Under the pieces are notes generated by a model. The model was given only the letters and a program-made list of their open reading frames with translations, was not told where the DNA came from and ran no database searches. A stretch of DNA of 6,508 nt from Chloroflexota bacterium (GTDB lineage Bacteria > Chloroflexota > Limnocylindria > Limnocylindrales > CSP1-4). Both the position numbers and the translations under genes were made by a program. Shown piece by piece: positions 5,225-6,508 of the stretch (the first letter of the stretch is position 1; each line of letters opens with the position of its first letter). Location of the stretch: the NCBI GenBank assembly GCA_021814735.1, contig JAKAHX010000081.1, positions 422 to 6,929 on the forward strand, in the 5' to 3' direction.

Positions 5225-5309
5225 CGGGCGCCGGCAGGTCGGTGGTCGCGGGCGCGGTCCGCGCCTCGCCGGGGCCTTGGTCGAGCGGGCGGCGAGGACC
5301 CGGCGCCCG
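5225..5309 (+). other. Nested inverted repeats after the MTAP gene, candidate structured RNA
   Basis: CGGGCGCCGG (5225-5234) is perfectly complementary to CCGGCGCCCG (5300-5309). Inside lie GGCGCG/CGCGCC (5251-5256 with 5260-5265) and CCTCGCC/GGCGAGG (5264-5270 with 5291-5297). Apart from a two-base overlap (5264-5265) these fit a three-way-junction fold. No T-tract follows, so it is not a standard intrinsic terminator. It could be a Rho-type 3' end structure, a leader element or simply GC-rich coincidence. Confidence 0.35.
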
Positions 5310-5314
5310 TACCA

Positions 5315-5344
5315 ACGGATGGTTCGTCGCGACGAAGGTCCCGT
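5315..5344. promoter_or_regulatory. Palindromic operator candidate upstream of the GT2 gene
   Basis: TTCGTCGCGACGAA (5323-5336) is a perfect 14-bp palindrome. The same symmetry axis continues after four mismatched bases on each side, with ACGG (5315-5318) opposite CCGT (5341-5344). It lies 38-67 bp before the ATG at 5382 and abuts the only -35-like sequence (TGGCAA, 5344-5349). That position would suit a dimeric repressor. Confidence 0.4.
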
Positions 5345-5373
5345 GGCAAGAGGGCGGCCCCGATCGCTACGTT
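5344..5373 (+). promoter_or_regulatory. Weak candidate promoter for a leaderless GT2 transcript
   Basis: TACGTT (5368-5373) fits the relaxed TAnnnT form of a -10 box and ends eight bases before the ATG at 5382, so transcription could start at or next to the start codon. TGGCAA (5344-5349) is a poor -35 at spacing 18. The absence of any SD before 5382 is what makes a leaderless message plausible. Confidence 0.22.
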
Positions 5374-5381
5374 CCGCTCCG

Positions 5382-6508
5382 ATGAACGAGCCTTCCTCGA
5401 CCGGCACGATCGGCACGACCGACCCGACGATTGGACCTGCGTTCCCCGACTTCGGACTGCCCGCCCCGGAGACGCCCGCCCGGAAGATCCTGGTCCGCGG
5501 TACGGCGCTGGTGGCCCTCGCGGTCACCGCTGTCTACCTCGCGTGGCGCCTCGGCGGGACGATCGACATGGCCTGGTGGTGGGTCTCCGTTCCGCTCTTC
5601 CTGGTCGAGGTGCACAACGGGGTCGGCCTGCTCCTCTACACCGTCGCCCTCTGGGACGTCGATCCGGTCACGCCCCCGGCGCCCGGCGTGCCCGAGGGTG
5701 CGCGCGTGGCCGTCCTGATCGCCACCTACAACGAACCTCTCGAGATCCTCCTTCCGACCGTCGCGGCGTCCGTTGCGCTGCACCCCGCGCACCAGACGTG
5801 GGTCCTGGACGACGGCGGACGAGCGGAGGTCCGCGCACTCGCCGAACGCCTGGGGGCCGGGTACCTCGCCCGCGCCGAGCACCGCCATGCCAAGGCCGGC
5901 AACGTGAACCACGCGCTGGAGCGGATTGACGCTGACTTCGTGGCCGTCCTGGACGCTGACCACGTGCCGACGGCCCGCTTCCTGGAGGCCACGCTGCCGT
6001 ACTTCCGGGACCCGCGTCTCGCCTTCGTGCAGACCCCGCAGGACTTCTACAACCTCGAGTCGTTCGAGCACGAGCGGCAGCGCAACGGCCGGGTCTTCAA
6101 CGAGGAAGCCGTCTTCTACCGCGTGATCGCACCGGCCAAGACCCGCTGGTCGGCGCCGTTCTGGTGCGGCACCTGCGCGGTGCTCCGCGTGGCTGCGCTG
6201 CGTTCCGTGGGCGGCGTCGCCACCGACAGCGTCACCGAGGACATCCATACCACCATCCGCCTGTACCGCGCCGGCTGGACCGGCGCCTACCACAACGAGG
6301 TGCTGGCACGGGGGCTCGCGCCCGACGACGCCTCGGCCTACCTGCTGCAGCGCAACCGCTGGGCGCGCGGCGCCATGCAGGTGCTGCGACGGGAGAACCC
6401 GCTCCTCGGCCCGGGGCTCAGCGCGGGGCAGCGCCTGGCCTTCCTGACCACGCTCTTCGGCTGGTTCGACGCCTGGCGCACGCTCGCGTACATGCTCATC
6501 CCTCTGGC
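5382..6508 (+). CDS. Cellulose-synthase-like family 2 glycosyltransferase, 3'-partial
   Basis: This is a processive membrane glycosyltransferase that would add sugars from a nucleotide-sugar to a growing polysaccharide and export it. After a disordered Thr/Pro-rich N-terminus come two membrane spans (about 36-55 and 65-90). The GT-A domain follows: VLIATYNEP (111-119), DDGG with Asp143 and Asp144, the DAD motif (191-193), QTPQDFYN, an FWCGT motif, TEDIH with catalytic-base Asp287, and QRNRW (323-327). All the bacterial cellulose synthase core motifs are present; QRNRW stands for the usual QRGRW. A third span begins near the end. The frame is open to the window edge after 375 codons, so the rest, including any PilZ domain, is unseen. 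Start ATG 5382 has no SD. Cellulose, another beta-glucan or an N-acetylglucosamine polymer are all possible products, so I give no symbol. Confidence 0.88.
   Translation, partial: MNEPSSTGTIGTTDPTIGPAFPDFGLPAPETPARKILVRGTALVALAVTAVYLAWRLGGTIDMAWWWVSVPLFLVEVHNGVGLLLYTVALWDVDPVTPPAPGVPEGARVAVLIATYNEPLEILLPTVAASVALHPAHQTWVLDDGGRAEVRALAERLGAGYLARAEHRHAKAGNVNHALERIDADFVAVLDADHVPTARFLEATLPYFRDPRLAFVQTPQDFYNLESFEHERQRNGRVFNEEAVFYRVIAPAKTRWSAPFWCGTCAVLRVAALRSVGGVATDSVTEDIHTTIRLYRAGWTGAYHNEVLARGLAPDDASAYLLQRNRWARGAMQVLRRENPLLGPGLSAGQRLAFLTTLFGWFDAWRTLAYMLIPL

Overview
This is a very GC-rich, densely coding bacterial window. All supportable genes lie on the + strand, and several use good Shine-Dalgarno (SD) sites. 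High GC, a GlpP-type regulator, an inositol-lipid-type PAP2 transferase and a cellulose-synthase-like GT2 suggest a Chloroflexota or Actinomycetota-like soil or freshwater bacterium. This is inferred from gene content and composition; no marker gene fixes the phylum. I see no mobile element, CRISPR array, tRNA or rRNA.

Layout. (1) 3-377: end of a hemerythrin-fold protein that has lost its recognisable iron-ligand histidines; it enters from the left edge. (2) 527-1117 and 1125-1706: a tandem pair related to GlpP, the glycerol-3-phosphate-responsive mRNA-binding antiterminator. The first copy keeps the family motifs. The second keeps the fold pattern but has lost the phosphate-binding loops. 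A TATAGT box and an 11-bp hairpin precede the pair. (3) 1721-1822: a TTGACA box, a 7-bp hairpin and a perfect 10-bp intrinsic terminator with a T-tract. The hairpin and terminator share bases and could be mutually exclusive. (4) 1863-2759: a soluble orphan histidine kinase, directly downstream of that terminator. (5) 2957-4219 and 4234-5220: a multi-pass PAP2/inositol-phosphotransferase-like enzyme and an S-methyl-5'-thioadenosine phosphorylase (MTAP). They meet at an ATGA overlap and an exact 18-bp tandem duplication that carries both an SD and a start codon. (6) 5221-5381: an intergenic region with a large nested inverted repeat and a perfect 14-bp palindrome. (7) 5382 to the right edge: a membrane GT2 glycosyltransferase of the cellulose synthase type, cut by the window end.

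The most interesting unit is the GlpP pair followed by a terminator/attenuator-like leader and a histidine kinase, with no glycerol catabolic gene in view. A testable model is that the GlpP-type proteins act on the leader at 1757-1822 and so set expression of the kinase. The sequence shows the pieces but not the function. The right half looks like an ordinary envelope and housekeeping region with some unusual expression signals.
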